From: Bacteroidales bacterium
GTDB lineage: Bacteria > Bacteroidota > Bacteroidia > Bacteroidales > GCA-2748055
Length of the DNA stretch: 64,000 nucleotides
Direction: 5' to 3'
Assembly (NCBI GenBank): GCA_021740585.1
Contig: JAIOZM010000011.1
Location: forward strand, 1 to 64,000
Shown: in pieces, positions 10,914 to 21,600 of the stretch
How the letters are laid out: the number at the start of each line of letters is the position of its first letter
How positions within the stretch are numbered: the first letter of the stretch is position 1
Position numbers and translations under genes: made by a program
Notes under the pieces: generated by a model
Databases searched by the model: none
Told to the model about the DNA's origin: nothing
Seen by the model: the letters and a program-made list of their open reading frames with translations, nothing else

Positions 10914-11717
10914 ATGAACAAAACACAGGCTCCCATTGGATTATTTGATTCAGGTGTTGGCGGATTAACCGTAGCTGCAGCAATTAAGCAGGTGCTGCCA
11001 AACGAAAGTATGATTTATTTTGGGGATACTGCACACTTGCCTTATGGAGATAAGTCGAAAGAAACTATTGTGCAATATTCACTTAACATCGCCCAATTCC
11101 TACTTAATAAGGGTTGTAAGATTATTCTCATTGCCTGTAACTCGGCTTCTGCAAATGCCTTTGAGGAAGTAAGAACTTTTGTAGGTGAAAGAGCTGTGGT
11201 ACTTAACGTTATCGACCCCGTTGTTGAATATGTCGGCAATGAGCCTTCCCTCAAAAACATTGGAGTAATTGGTACAAAAGCAACTATAAATTCAGGAAGC
11301 TATTCTAATGGGATTCAAAGTTTAAGACCCGACGTTAATGTTTCTTCACTTGCAACCCCCTTATTTGTTCCAATGATTGAAGAAGGATTTATTTTTGACG
11401 ATATAAGTAATGGCATAATCAGATCCTATCTCTCGAGACCCGAATTAAAAGAGGTAGACAGCTTAATACTTGCTTGTACGCATTATCCTATAATTATGAA
11501 TCAGATTCATCGTTTCTTTAATTTCAGGGTAAACATTATCGATTCTGCCCAAATTGTTGCAGAAAGACTAAAATTTATACTTTCGGAGAAACAATTATTA
11601 AATACATCTGCAAAAGCCAGTCACCAGTTTTTCGTTTCCGATCATACAGATTACTTCGAGATCATAGCAAAGATGTTTTTTGGAGAGAAAATCGTATTGC
11701 AGAGGACTTCCATTTAG
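10914..11717 (+). CDS. murI: Glutamate racemase
   Basis: APIGLFDSGVGGLTV, ACNSASANA and ACTHYPI motifs. Confidence 0.96.
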   Translation: MNKTQAPIGLFDSGVGGLTVAAAIKQVLPNESMIYFGDTAHLPYGDKSKETIVQYSLNIAQFLLNKGCKIILIACNSASANAFEEVRTFVGERAVVLNVIDPVVEYVGNEPSLKNIGVIGTKATINSGSYSNGIQSLRPDVNVSSLATPLFVPMIEEGFIFDDISNGIIRSYLSRPELKEVDSLILACTHYPIIMNQIHRFFNFRVNIIDSAQIVAERLKFILSEKQLLNTSAKASHQFFVSDHTDYFEIIAKMFFGEKIVLQRTSI

Positions 11718-11764
11718 GTGATACGATCTGTATTTTTTTATTCTGTTCACATTAATTATCTTCG

Positions 11765-13159
11765 TTGAATTCATTAAATAAAATGAAACGAAAAAGTTAT
11801 ATTTTACTTATTATAATTGCCGGGTTTGTTTTATGCTATATGGGTTTTTACAATAATTACCCTTTGTTGCATTCTGATAGCGGAACGTATATAAAATCTG
11901 GCTTTCTTAATCAGGTTCCACCTGACCGGCCATTATTGTACGGACTCTTTATCCGACATATAAGTATGGCAGAATCCTTATACTTTGTCATTCTGGCTCA
12001 GGGAGTCATCCTTTCCTTAGTTGTTTTTTATTATTTCAAATATTTTCTTCCTGAAAAAAAGATTGCCCTTCCTTTCATTTCTTTTATATTCATTATCAGT
12101 TTTTTTACAGGAGCCTCGCTAAATGTAAGTCAACTGATACCCGATATTTTTACCGGAATAACAATACTTAGCCTGGGATTGCTTTTTATGGTCAGGGACT
12201 TGAAAAAAAGGGATCTTATAATCTTATTATTAATCAGTTTTCTGGGCATTGGTGTTCATAATTCTCATCTGCTTATAGCTTTTTCCCTGCTTTTAACATT
12301 TACATTTTTATTTGCAATACCAAAGATCAGGTTGAAATGGACCTTCCTCAGTTGGAGGAGATTACTATTAATGTGGTCACTGATTATCATCACTTATCTC
12401 GGGATGTCAACCATTAATTATTCTTTCGGCAGTGATTTTAAAACTTCGAAAGGAGGTCATGTATTTTTTATGGCTCGTTTGATAGAAATTGGAGTGGTTA
12501 GCGATTATTTAGATAATAACTGCGATAAATACGACTATCGTTTCTGTGAATATAAAGATCAGATTCCATGGGATTTTATCTGGGATTATGAAAACAGCCC
12601 ATTGTATAAGACAGGCGGATGGGAGGCGAATGAAGAGGAATACAAGGAAATTATTCTGGATATTATGACGACACCAAAATATCTTAAAATATTTGTTGTC
12701 AGAGGACTGGAGGCAAGTTTTAAACAGTTTTTCAGTTTTGAAACCGGTAACGCAAAACAAATGTTAGAGGGATCAGCACCTTATGGTGTAATTAGTCGCT
12801 TTTTCCCCGACCAGCTTAAAGAATATGTGGGATCACGACAAAGCGCTAAACAATTGGATTTTCGTTCCCTAAATACATTTCAGTTATACCTAAGCATCTT
12901 TTCTCTATTAGCTGTAATAATATTACTATTTCTTAAATTCCCCTTTAAATGGAAAGTACTTAGTGCTTACATACTCTATTCGGTTTACATAAACGCTGCT
13001 GTATGCGGTGCTATTTCATTCGTTGCACCACGCTACCAGAGCAGAGTAATATGGCTTCTTGTATTGCCGGTAATGCTTACCATTATTGAATTCGGAAAAT
13101 CGGGAAGAGCTATTTTGAATCAGGGAATTGCAGAGTCAGATTCAATAAATAAAGAGTAG
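11765..13159 (+). CDS. Polytopic membrane protein, possibly GT-C glycosyltransferase-like
   Basis: Many TM segments; early luminal-type LHSDSGTYIKSG. Confidence 0.5.
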   Translation: MNSLNKMKRKSYILLIIIAGFVLCYMGFYNNYPLLHSDSGTYIKSGFLNQVPPDRPLLYGLFIRHISMAESLYFVILAQGVILSLVVFYYFKYFLPEKKIALPFISFIFIISFFTGASLNVSQLIPDIFTGITILSLGLLFMVRDLKKRDLIILLLISFLGIGVHNSHLLIAFSLLLTFTFLFAIPKIRLKWTFLSWRRLLLMWSLIIITYLGMSTINYSFGSDFKTSKGGHVFFMARLIEIGVVSDYLDNNCDKYDYRFCEYKDQIPWDFIWDYENSPLYKTGGWEANEEEYKEIILDIMTTPKYLKIFVVRGLEASFKQFFSFETGNAKQMLEGSAPYGVISRFFPDQLKEYVGSRQSAKQLDFRSLNTFQLYLSIFSLLAVIILLFLKFPFKWKVLSAYILYSVYINAAVCGAISFVAPRYQSRVIWLLVLPVMLTIIEFGKSGRAILNQGIAESDSINKE

Positions 13160-13255
13160 GGGATTATGGATTTTTAATTGCAATTCTTTTAGAAATCTAT
13201 TTACTTTTTACTGGAATATGCATTAAACTTACTAAAGAGTTTTAGATTATATTTT

Positions 13256-14710
13256 TTGTATTTAAATAATAAAATGAAAATTGCTGTAATAGGAGCCGGG
13301 CCGGCCGGATTAACTGCCGCTTATGAACTCTCAAAAGGATTGAAATCAGGACTAGTTGATCAGATTGACCTGTTTGAATTATCTCCTCAGGTGGGAGGGC
13401 TTTCAAAATCTATTGATTTATGGAACCAGCGAGTAGACTTAGGCCCCCACAGGTTTTTTAGTCACGACAGAAGAATCAATGAATTGTGGTTGGAAGTGGT
13501 TGAAAAGGAATATGATATTGTAAACCGGCAAACAAGAATCTTTTACAGGAATAAGTTTTACGATTACCCTTTAAAAGCGACAAATGCACTCAAGAATTTA
13601 GGAATTTTTGAGGCCATACTCTGTGTAATAAGCTATTTTATTCAGAAGCTATTCCCGGTTAAAAATACCGATACTTTTGAATCATGGGTTACCAGGCGCT
13701 TCGGGAAAAGATTATACAAACATTTTTTCAAGTCGTATAGCGAAAAACTTTGGGGCATTAAGTGCGATCAGCTTGATTCAGATTTTGCTTCCCAGAGAAT
13801 TAAAAAATTATCCCTTTTTGAGGCAGTAAAAAATTCACTCTTAAGTTCAAAAAAGAACGTTCATAAAACTTTGGTTGATGAGTTTGCTTTTCCTTTGAAA
13901 GGCACTGGATTTGTTTATGAGAAAATGGCTGCTCTTTTTAAAGAAAATGGAGGAAATATTCATTTTTCAAAGGGTGTTGAGAGGGTTCTTGTTGTTGATA
14001 AAGTTGTGAAAGGTATTGAACTCATAAGTGGTGAGAAACTGGAGTATGAGCATGTAATTTCTACAATGCCACTATCCTTATTGATAAACACCCTTCCCGA
14101 AACTCCATCCCAAATAAGGGAATTGGCGAATAGTTTGAAATTCAGGAATACCATTCTCATATATCTTAGAATCAATAAAACCGATTTGTTCCCTGATCAG
14201 TGGTTGTATATCCACTCTGCTGAATTAAAGACAGGTAGAATTACCAACTTCAGGAATTGGGTCCCTGAACTGTATGGTAATGATGAACATTCTATTGTTT
14301 GTTTGGAATACTGGTTCAATTTTGAGGATAAAGAGTGGAGCATGTCAGATGAAGAACTTATTGAAACTGCTAAACACGAGTTTTCAAATACTGGACTATT
14401 AAAAGATGGTGAAATTCTTGATGGGAAAGTTATCCGCTTACCCCGATGCTATCCGGTTTATTATAAAAATTATAAACAGCAACTAAAGCCCATAGAAACC
14501 TATCTTGACACCATCGGAAACCTTCAGGCAATTGGAAGGTATGGTTCTTATAAGTACAACAATCAGGATCATAGCATTTTTATGGGAATACTTGCTGCTG
14601 AGAATGTGTTGAAGAAAGCCAATCATAATCTTTGGAATATTAACACAGATTATGAATCGTATCAGGAAGAATCTGTTATTACGAAGACCGGTCTCGCCAA
14701 GAATAAATGA
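13256..14710 (+). CDS. NAD(P)/FAD-dependent amine-oxidase-type oxidoreductase (UDP-galactopyranose mutase-like)
   Basis: N-terminal KIAVIGAGPAGLTAAYELSKG; VGGLSKSI; DLGPHRFF. Confidence 0.75.
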   Translation: MYLNNKMKIAVIGAGPAGLTAAYELSKGLKSGLVDQIDLFELSPQVGGLSKSIDLWNQRVDLGPHRFFSHDRRINELWLEVVEKEYDIVNRQTRIFYRNKFYDYPLKATNALKNLGIFEAILCVISYFIQKLFPVKNTDTFESWVTRRFGKRLYKHFFKSYSEKLWGIKCDQLDSDFASQRIKKLSLFEAVKNSLLSSKKNVHKTLVDEFAFPLKGTGFVYEKMAALFKENGGNIHFSKGVERVLVVDKVVKGIELISGEKLEYEHVISTMPLSLLINTLPETPSQIRELANSLKFRNTILIYLRINKTDLFPDQWLYIHSAELKTGRITNFRNWVPELYGNDEHSIVCLEYWFNFEDKEWSMSDEELIETAKHEFSNTGLLKDGEILDGKVIRLPRCYPVYYKNYKQQLKPIETYLDTIGNLQAIGRYGSYKYNNQDHSIFMGILAAENVLKKANHNLWNINTDYESYQEESVITKTGLAKNK

Positions 14711-14885
14711 TAAGATTACAGGATAAGTTATATCTGAAATTGGTTATTCCGGTTTAAATTCAATCCTGATACATTTTAGAGCATAATTATAATAAGGGCT
14801 TAACTTTGGAGATGAATTATATATTCAAAAATCGAATAAATTTGACTTGAATAATTGAGAGCTTCCACCCAGACATCCGGTTAAG

Positions 14886-15401
14886 CTATTCATCATACCA
14901 CTTGGCATAAAAAACATAATTATTAGCGATTTTTTCAATCATCTCTTTTGATTGGTCGGGCTCAACTGATTTTATTCTTTTTGCAGGCACACCGGCATAC
15001 AAACTTCCGGGCTCCACTATGGTTCCTGCCAATACCACCGAACCGGCTGCAATTATCGACCCTTCACCAATAACGGCATTATCCAGAATTACAGATCCAA
15101 TACCCAGCAGGCAGTTTTTTTCAATTTTCGCTCCATGGACAACCACATTATGCCCAACCGATACATTATCTCCTATGTCAATAACAGATTTTTCATATAA
15201 AGTATGCAGGGTTGAACCATCCTGAATGTTTACTTTATTTCCTATGCGAATAGAATTTACATCACCCCTGATTACTACTCCATACCAAAGGGAACAATCG
15301 TCGCCCATTACCACGTCGCCAATGATTACTGCATTCTCTGCAAGGAAGCAGTTTTTGCCAAAAACAGGGGTAAAATTCCTTAAGGTTTTAATGATTGCCA
15401 T
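14886..15401 (-). CDS. Gamma-carbonic anhydrase family protein (left-handed beta-helix)
   Basis: Hexapeptide repeats; NVSVGHNVVVHGAKIEKNCLLGIGSVI; AGVPAKRIK. Confidence 0.9.
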   Translation of the reverse strand: MAIIKTLRNFTPVFGKNCFLAENAVIIGDVVMGDDCSLWYGVVIRGDVNSIRIGNKVNIQDGSTLHTLYEKSVIDIGDNVSVGHNVVVHGAKIEKNCLLGIGSVILDNAVIGEGSIIAAGSVVLAGTIVEPGSLYAGVPAKRIKSVEPDQSKEMIEKIANNYVFYAKWYDE

Positions 15402-15637
15402 ATTTTTTTTAGTTAGTCGAAAAAAAATAGTAAATTATCTAAATATATCTATGTATTTTAAAAACAAAAACTTAGTTTTACTATGTTTTAAAAATGTAAA
15501 ATTAACAGAAATAGCTTAATGATATTAATTATTTTTGTGAAGAAAAAAATTAAATAGTTGAATGATAACTTCCAATAGGACATAAATTTGGAGAGTAAAT
15601 CTGAAAATAAATAGTTTTATTATAGAAATAATCACGG

Positions 15638-15664
15638 ATGCATATAGGCAGATCTTATATGCAT
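15638..15664. promoter_or_regulatory. Inverted repeat upstream of korA (possible operator)
   Basis: ATGCATATA (15638-15646) / TATATGCAT (15656-15664), perfect 9-bp arms ending 35 bp before the ATG. Confidence 0.4.
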
Positions 15665-15698
15665 TTAATATATACATTCATTTATTTAAATACCTGTT

Positions 15699-17546
15699 AT
15701 GGGGAAAAAACCAAATATTGTTGAATTAGAGGAGGTTGTTGTAAAATTTGCCGGTGATTCCGGTGATGGTATGCAATTAACCGGCAGCCAGTTTTCTGAC
15801 ACATCTGCTTTTATTGGAAATGATCTGTCCACATTTCCTGATTATCCATCAGAGATAAGGGCCCCACAAGGTACCATTGCAGGAGTATCCGGATTTCAGG
15901 TTCATATCGGACATAAAAATGTTTCCACTCCGGGCGATTTGGCCGACGTGTTGATAGCAATGAATCCTGCTGCTCTCAGAACAAATATGAAATGGGTTAA
16001 GCCGGAAGCCACGATAATTATTGATATCGATAATTTTGACGATAAAAACTTCAAGAAAGCCGGATATGCTGATGATCCCTTAAATGATGGGAGTCTTGAA
16101 GGCTTTAACGTTATTCAGGCTCCTATTACCGAGCTTACACGAGCCACGACCAGTGAATTAGGACTTGACTCCAAAACTGCTGACAAAACAAAAAACCAGT
16201 TTGTTGCAGGTATATTGTTTTTCTTGTTTAACCGGGATATTTCAATAGGGGAGAAGTTTTTAAAAGATAAGTTTAAAAGTAAGCCAGAATTGGTTAAAGC
16301 AAATATTGCAGTGCTACAGGCAGGATTCAATTATGCCGAGACCATTGAGGCTTTCTCCACCACTTTTTTAGTCAACCCTTCGAAAAATAAAAAAGGCCTA
16401 TTCAGGAATATTAGTGGAAATCAGGCGACAGCCTGGGGACTTTTAGCCGCTTCGGAGAAAGCTGATATTGGAATTTTCCTGGGTTCCTACCCTATTACTC
16501 CGGCAACAGAGATATTGCAGGAATTGGCAAAAATGAAGCATTTAAATGCGTTGACTTTTCAGGCCGAAGACGAAATTGCCGGAATCTGTTCCGCCATTGG
16601 AGCTTCTTTTACGGGTAGATTGGCTGTTACAACCACTTCGGGTCCCGGACTTGCTCTAAAAGGTGAGGCTATAGGATTGGCTGTTATTACAGAGCTCCCT
16701 CTTGTTATCGTAAACGTTCAGAGAGGAGGCCCTTCCACTGGTTTGCCAACAAAAACAGAGCAAAGCGATTTAATGCAAGCCTTATATGGCAGAAACGGAG
16801 AAAGTCCCTGCATTGTAATTGCAGCCAGTAGCCCGGCAAATTGCTTTGATTATGCATATAAAGCCGCAAAACTTGCCTTGGAACATATGAGCCCTGTTAT
16901 ATTACTTACTGATGGTTATCTTGCCAACGGCTCGGAACTTTGGCATATCCCGGAAGTGAAAAATATGGAGGAAATCCATACAAATAAAGTTGAAGATAAT
17001 CATGCAGATTATTACCCCTATGTAAGAAATGAAGAGACACTCGCCAGACTTTGGGCTGTACCCGGACAGGAAGGTATGAGGCACCGTGTCGGAGGACTTG
17101 AAAAAGCTGATATCACCGGTGAAGTTTCTCATGATCCTATGAATCATCAGGTAATGGTTAATAAAAGACAGGCAAAAGTAGACCGGGTAGTGAACTATAT
17201 CCCTGAGCAGGAAATTATAGGCGAAAAAGAAGCTGATTTGCTTGTTATTGGTTGGGGAGGTACGTTTGGAGCTTTGTTTACTGCCGTTACTGAGTTGCAG
17301 GATGAAGGTCTCTCCATTAGCCTGGCACAGTTTAATTATATTAATCCTCTGCCAAAAAATACCGAGGAGGTATTGAAGAATTTCAAAACACGTGTTGTTT
17401 GTGAGTTAAATATGGGACAATTTGTAAATTACCTGAGATCAAAATTTCCTAATTACGATTACAAACAATACAATAAGGTACAAGGATTACCATTCATGAT
17501 TTCGGAATTAAAACTAAAGTTTAGGGAACTTCTTGAAAATAAATAA
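15699..17546 (+). CDS. korA: 2-oxoacid:acceptor (2-oxoglutarate:ferredoxin) oxidoreductase, alpha subunit
   Basis: Fused gamma domain (FAGDSGDGMQLTGSQF) and alpha domain (GSYPITPATEI, TTSGPGLALKGEAIGLAV). Confidence 0.92.
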   Translation: MGKKPNIVELEEVVVKFAGDSGDGMQLTGSQFSDTSAFIGNDLSTFPDYPSEIRAPQGTIAGVSGFQVHIGHKNVSTPGDLADVLIAMNPAALRTNMKWVKPEATIIIDIDNFDDKNFKKAGYADDPLNDGSLEGFNVIQAPITELTRATTSELGLDSKTADKTKNQFVAGILFFLFNRDISIGEKFLKDKFKSKPELVKANIAVLQAGFNYAETIEAFSTTFLVNPSKNKKGLFRNISGNQATAWGLLAASEKADIGIFLGSYPITPATEILQELAKMKHLNALTFQAEDEIAGICSAIGASFTGRLAVTTTSGPGLALKGEAIGLAVITELPLVIVNVQRGGPSTGLPTKTEQSDLMQALYGRNGESPCIVIAASSPANCFDYAYKAAKLALEHMSPVILLTDGYLANGSELWHIPEVKNMEEIHTNKVEDNHADYYPYVRNEETLARLWAVPGQEGMRHRVGGLEKADITGEVSHDPMNHQVMVNKRQAKVDRVVNYIPEQEIIGEKEADLLVIGWGGTFGALFTAVTELQDEGLSISLAQFNYINPLPKNTEEVLKNFKTRVVCELNMGQFVNYLRSKFPNYDYKQYNKVQGLPFMISELKLKFRELLENK

Positions 17547-17548
17547 TT

Positions 17549-18574
17549 ATGAGCGAAAATAGTGTAAGTATAACAGCTGCTGATTTTAAGGTTGATGGTT
17601 CCGTTAAATGGTGTGCCGGATGCGGTTCATTTTCTGTTTTGGCAACCATTAAAAACACTCTCCCACTTATTGGAGTTAAAAAAGAAAATATTGTTTTTGT
17701 GTCAGGAATCGGTTGTTCCTCCCGCTTTCCATACTATCTCAATACCTATGGATTTCATAGTCTGCACGGAAGAGCAACAGCAATAGCTTCCGGAGTTAAG
17801 GTGGCAAACCCCGATTTATCAGTATGGGTAGTTACAGGCGATGGTGATTCCATGGCAATCGGAGGAAACCATTTTATTCATATCGTCCGCAGAAATATTG
17901 ATGTGAACATTCTTCTTTTCAACAATAAAATTTACGGACTAACCAAAGGTCAATATTCACCAACCACTCCTATTGGAAGTGTTACCAAAACCTCTCCTGA
18001 CGGAACTATTGAGAGTCCTTTTAGTCCGGGAGAACTGGTTATGGGAGCCCAGGGTACTTTTTTTGCCAGGGTGGTAGATACCGATCCGAAAATGATGAAG
18101 GAAGTTTTTGTTGAAGCAGCAAATCATAAAGGCACAGCTGTGGTGGAAGCGCTTCAGAATTGTGTGATATTTGCCAATCAGATTCATAATGAAATTACCG
18201 GTCCTGATGTAAAACACGATCATCAGATTTATCTCAAGCATGGTGAGCCAATGATTTTTGGCAAAAATCGTGAGAAAGGCCTGATTCTAAAATCTAATAA
18301 ATTTGAAGTGGTTACTATAGGTGAAAACGGAATCACAGAAGCAGATATAGCTGTTCACGATGCGCACGACCCCATGCATTCTAATCATCATATGCTTGCC
18401 CGCATGGGATTACCAGAGTTTCCTGTTGCTTTGGGTGTTATCAGAGCCATTAAACAACCTGTTTACGAGACTATGTTGTATGAACAGGTAGCAATGAAAA
18501 AAGCCTCCGCGAAGATTAAAAGTGTAGATGAATTAATGAGAAGCGGTAATACTTTTATGATAAACGGAGAATAA
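17549..18574 (+). CDS. korB: 2-oxoacid:ferredoxin oxidoreductase, beta subunit
   Basis: KWCAGCGSFSVL, SGIGCSSR, TGDGDSMAIGGNHFIH (TPP-binding). Confidence 0.93.
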   Translation: MSENSVSITAADFKVDGSVKWCAGCGSFSVLATIKNTLPLIGVKKENIVFVSGIGCSSRFPYYLNTYGFHSLHGRATAIASGVKVANPDLSVWVVTGDGDSMAIGGNHFIHIVRRNIDVNILLFNNKIYGLTKGQYSPTTPIGSVTKTSPDGTIESPFSPGELVMGAQGTFFARVVDTDPKMMKEVFVEAANHKGTAVVEALQNCVIFANQIHNEITGPDVKHDHQIYLKHGEPMIFGKNREKGLILKSNKFEVVTIGENGITEADIAVHDAHDPMHSNHHMLARMGLPEFPVALGVIRAIKQPVYETMLYEQVAMKKASAKIKSVDELMRSGNTFMINGE

Positions 18575-18608
18575 GGAGCATTAGCTTTAAGATATTAAAA
18601 AAGTTTGA

Positions 18609-18664
18609 AAAACAGGGATTTGTTTAGTGAATAATTTTTCGCTGGATGAATCTCTGTTTTTTTT
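18609..18664 (+). terminator. Terminator-like hairpin after korB
   Basis: AACAGgGATT...AATCtCTGTT followed by a T run. Confidence 0.45.
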
Positions 18665-18698
18665 TCATTAAATTTACTCGGTACCAAAAATCATTTCA

Positions 18699-21600
18699 AT
18701 GGATCTGCCAAAGAATGAAAATGATATTCAACGCCTGATGGAGGAGAAGCATGAGAGACTTAAAGAACTTTCATGCATAAATATAACGAATCAAATTATT
18801 CGTGAGGGGAAGGAAATTGAAGAAACACTCAGACGAATTGTACATATCTTACCCAAAGCATGGCAGTATCCCGGGAGTACCGTTGCACGAATATCCTTCA
18901 AAAACGGAGAATACAGATCGGCAGGATTTAAGGAGACCGAATGGAAGCTTTCACAATCTTTTACAACCATCGACAATTTCATTGGCGAAATAGATATCTT
19001 CTATCTGAAAAAGTTTGCCGATTCAGATGAAGGACCTTTTTTGCTCGAAGAGAGAAATTTAATAGATAATCTTGCCACTATTATTTGTAATTACCTCAAT
19101 ACTCTGGAAGCAAAGAAAATTTTACGGCAATCCAATCTGGGTGCACAAGTTGATCCTGAAGTAGGCGAATTTAAAAAGCCTGCAGATTTGACCAACAGGA
19201 AGTTGCTTCAAAAATTTTTGAATAAACAAAATGCCAATCGTGATATTTTTCATGATCTTATGCCATATAAAGTTAAGGAGATACTGTTAGTAGCCACACT
19301 TTACGATGCTTTTTCTATTGAGAAAGAAGGTAGATTTTCAGAGCATATTCTTGGAGAGTACCACCAGCTGAATTTAACTTCCATGCCCAGAGTAACAGGA
19401 GTTTCAAATTACGACGAGGCATTGATTCAACTAAATAAAAGGCATTACGATCTGGTTATACTCATGATTGGCAGTGACAGGGTAACGCCTTTAAAGCTTG
19501 CTAAAACAATAAAAAGTGAGTTTACCTATATACCGGTATATGTGCTATTGAATAACAATCTTGAGGTAAGTACTTTTAAATCTAAGAAAGAAAACTTTTA
19601 TTACATAGATAAACTTTTCGTTTGGAATGGTGACTCAACCATATTCTTTGCCATGGTCAAGCTTTTGGAAGATCGGGTAAATGTTGAGAACGATACCCAG
19701 ATTGGACTCGTTAAGGTAATTCTGCTGGTTGAAGATTCAGAAAAGTATTATTCGCGCTACCTGCCCTTATTATATAATTCTGTTATGGATCAGACCAAAC
19801 GAATTATTGATGACGTTTCTACCGATGACCTGTTCAAGGTTTTAAGACTGCGGGCACGCCCCAAAATTCTTTTAGCAACAAGCTATGAAGAGTCAATGGA
19901 AATTATAAAAAATTATGGTGAAAGCATATTATGTTTAATTACCGATGTAAAATTCTTCAAGGAAGGGAAATTAGACGATCAGGCAGGATTTCAACTGGTA
20001 AAACAAGTAAAAAGTCAATACCCGGCATTGCCCACAGTTATTCAATCATCCGATAATCAAAATTCAAAATTGGCTTTTGAGTTGAAGTCTATTTTCATCA
20101 ATAAAAATTCCGATACTTTAATCCAGGATATAAAAAGCTTTATCAGTCATCATCTCGGATTTGGGAACTTTGAGTACAGGGATCCGGGTGGAAGAAAAAT
20201 TGCAGAAGCCAGATCATTAAGGGAATTTGAAAAACAGATAGAAACTGTTCCTCTGGAATCCTTAATTTACCATGGAAAAAGAAATCATTTTTCGCTGTGG
20301 CTTATGGCCAGGGGCGAAATAAAAATAGCGAAGCTGATTAATCCTGTAAAAGTTTCTGATTTTGAAGATCCGAATGAATTCAGAAATTATCTGAAATATG
20401 CTATCAAAAAATACAGGAACGAATCCAATACGGGAAAAATAGTAAATTTTGAAGAATCGGCCCTTTTGGATGAAACAAATATTGTAAGTCTTGGAATGGG
20501 AGCTCTGGGTGGAAAGGGGAGAGGACTGGCATTTATTAATACCTTAATCTATAATCTGAATTTTTCAGATTTGATTGAAAACATAAATATACGTACCCCA
20601 CGAACTTCCTTCATTGGAACAGATGAGTTTGATATATTCCTGGAAAAGAATAACCTACATGACATTATTCATGGAGATTACAGCTATGAAGAGATAAAAG
20701 AAATGTTTATTAAAGGGGAATTGTCCTATCATCTGGAAAAAAAGTTGAAGGCACTTTTGAAAATTGAAACTAAACCTTTGGCCATAAGGTCCTCAAGTTT
20801 GTTGGAAGATAGTACCACTCAACCTTTTGCAGGAATTTTTGAAACATTCTTTTTGCCAAATAATAATGTTGATTTCGACATTAGATTTTCACAACTGACC
20901 GATGCCATTAAATTAGTTTATGCCTCCATATATTCGAATGAATCAAGATCCTATTTTACCGCAATAAATTATAAGCTGGAAGAAGAAAAAATGGGAATCG
21001 TAATTCAGGAAGTCGTAGGAAATCAATACGAAAATTATTTTTATCCTCATATTAGCGGAACGGCACAGTCGCATAATTATTATCCTGTAGCTCATATGGA
21101 GCCTGAGGATGGCTTTGCCATTGCGGCTCTCGGACTTGGTCACTATGTGGTTAGTGGTGAAAAGGCCCACCGTTTTTCACCTAAATATCCCAATCTGGAG
21201 ATCAATACACCCAAAATTTTGCTTCGCGATACACAGGTTGATTTTTTTGCTCTCGATTTACATAAACAGAATCTTGACCTTTTGCATGGCGGTTCTGAAA
21301 ATAATTTATCTCGCTTAAGCATTTCTGAAGCTGAAAAGCACGGAACTTTAAATCATATAGCATCTGTCTACGATCCTGATAATGATAGAATTATGCCCGG
21401 GCTAGATACCTACGGGCCAAGAATTATCGATTTTGCTGATATCCTAAAATACAATTATGCACCTCTGTCTGAAACCATAAATTTTATTCTCGATATAGGT
21501 AAAGAAGCTTTAGGTTGTCCGGTAGAAATAGAATATGGCTTAGATCTGAATAAATCGTTGAACGGAAAACCTTCTTTTTATCTTCTTCAAATTAAACCTT

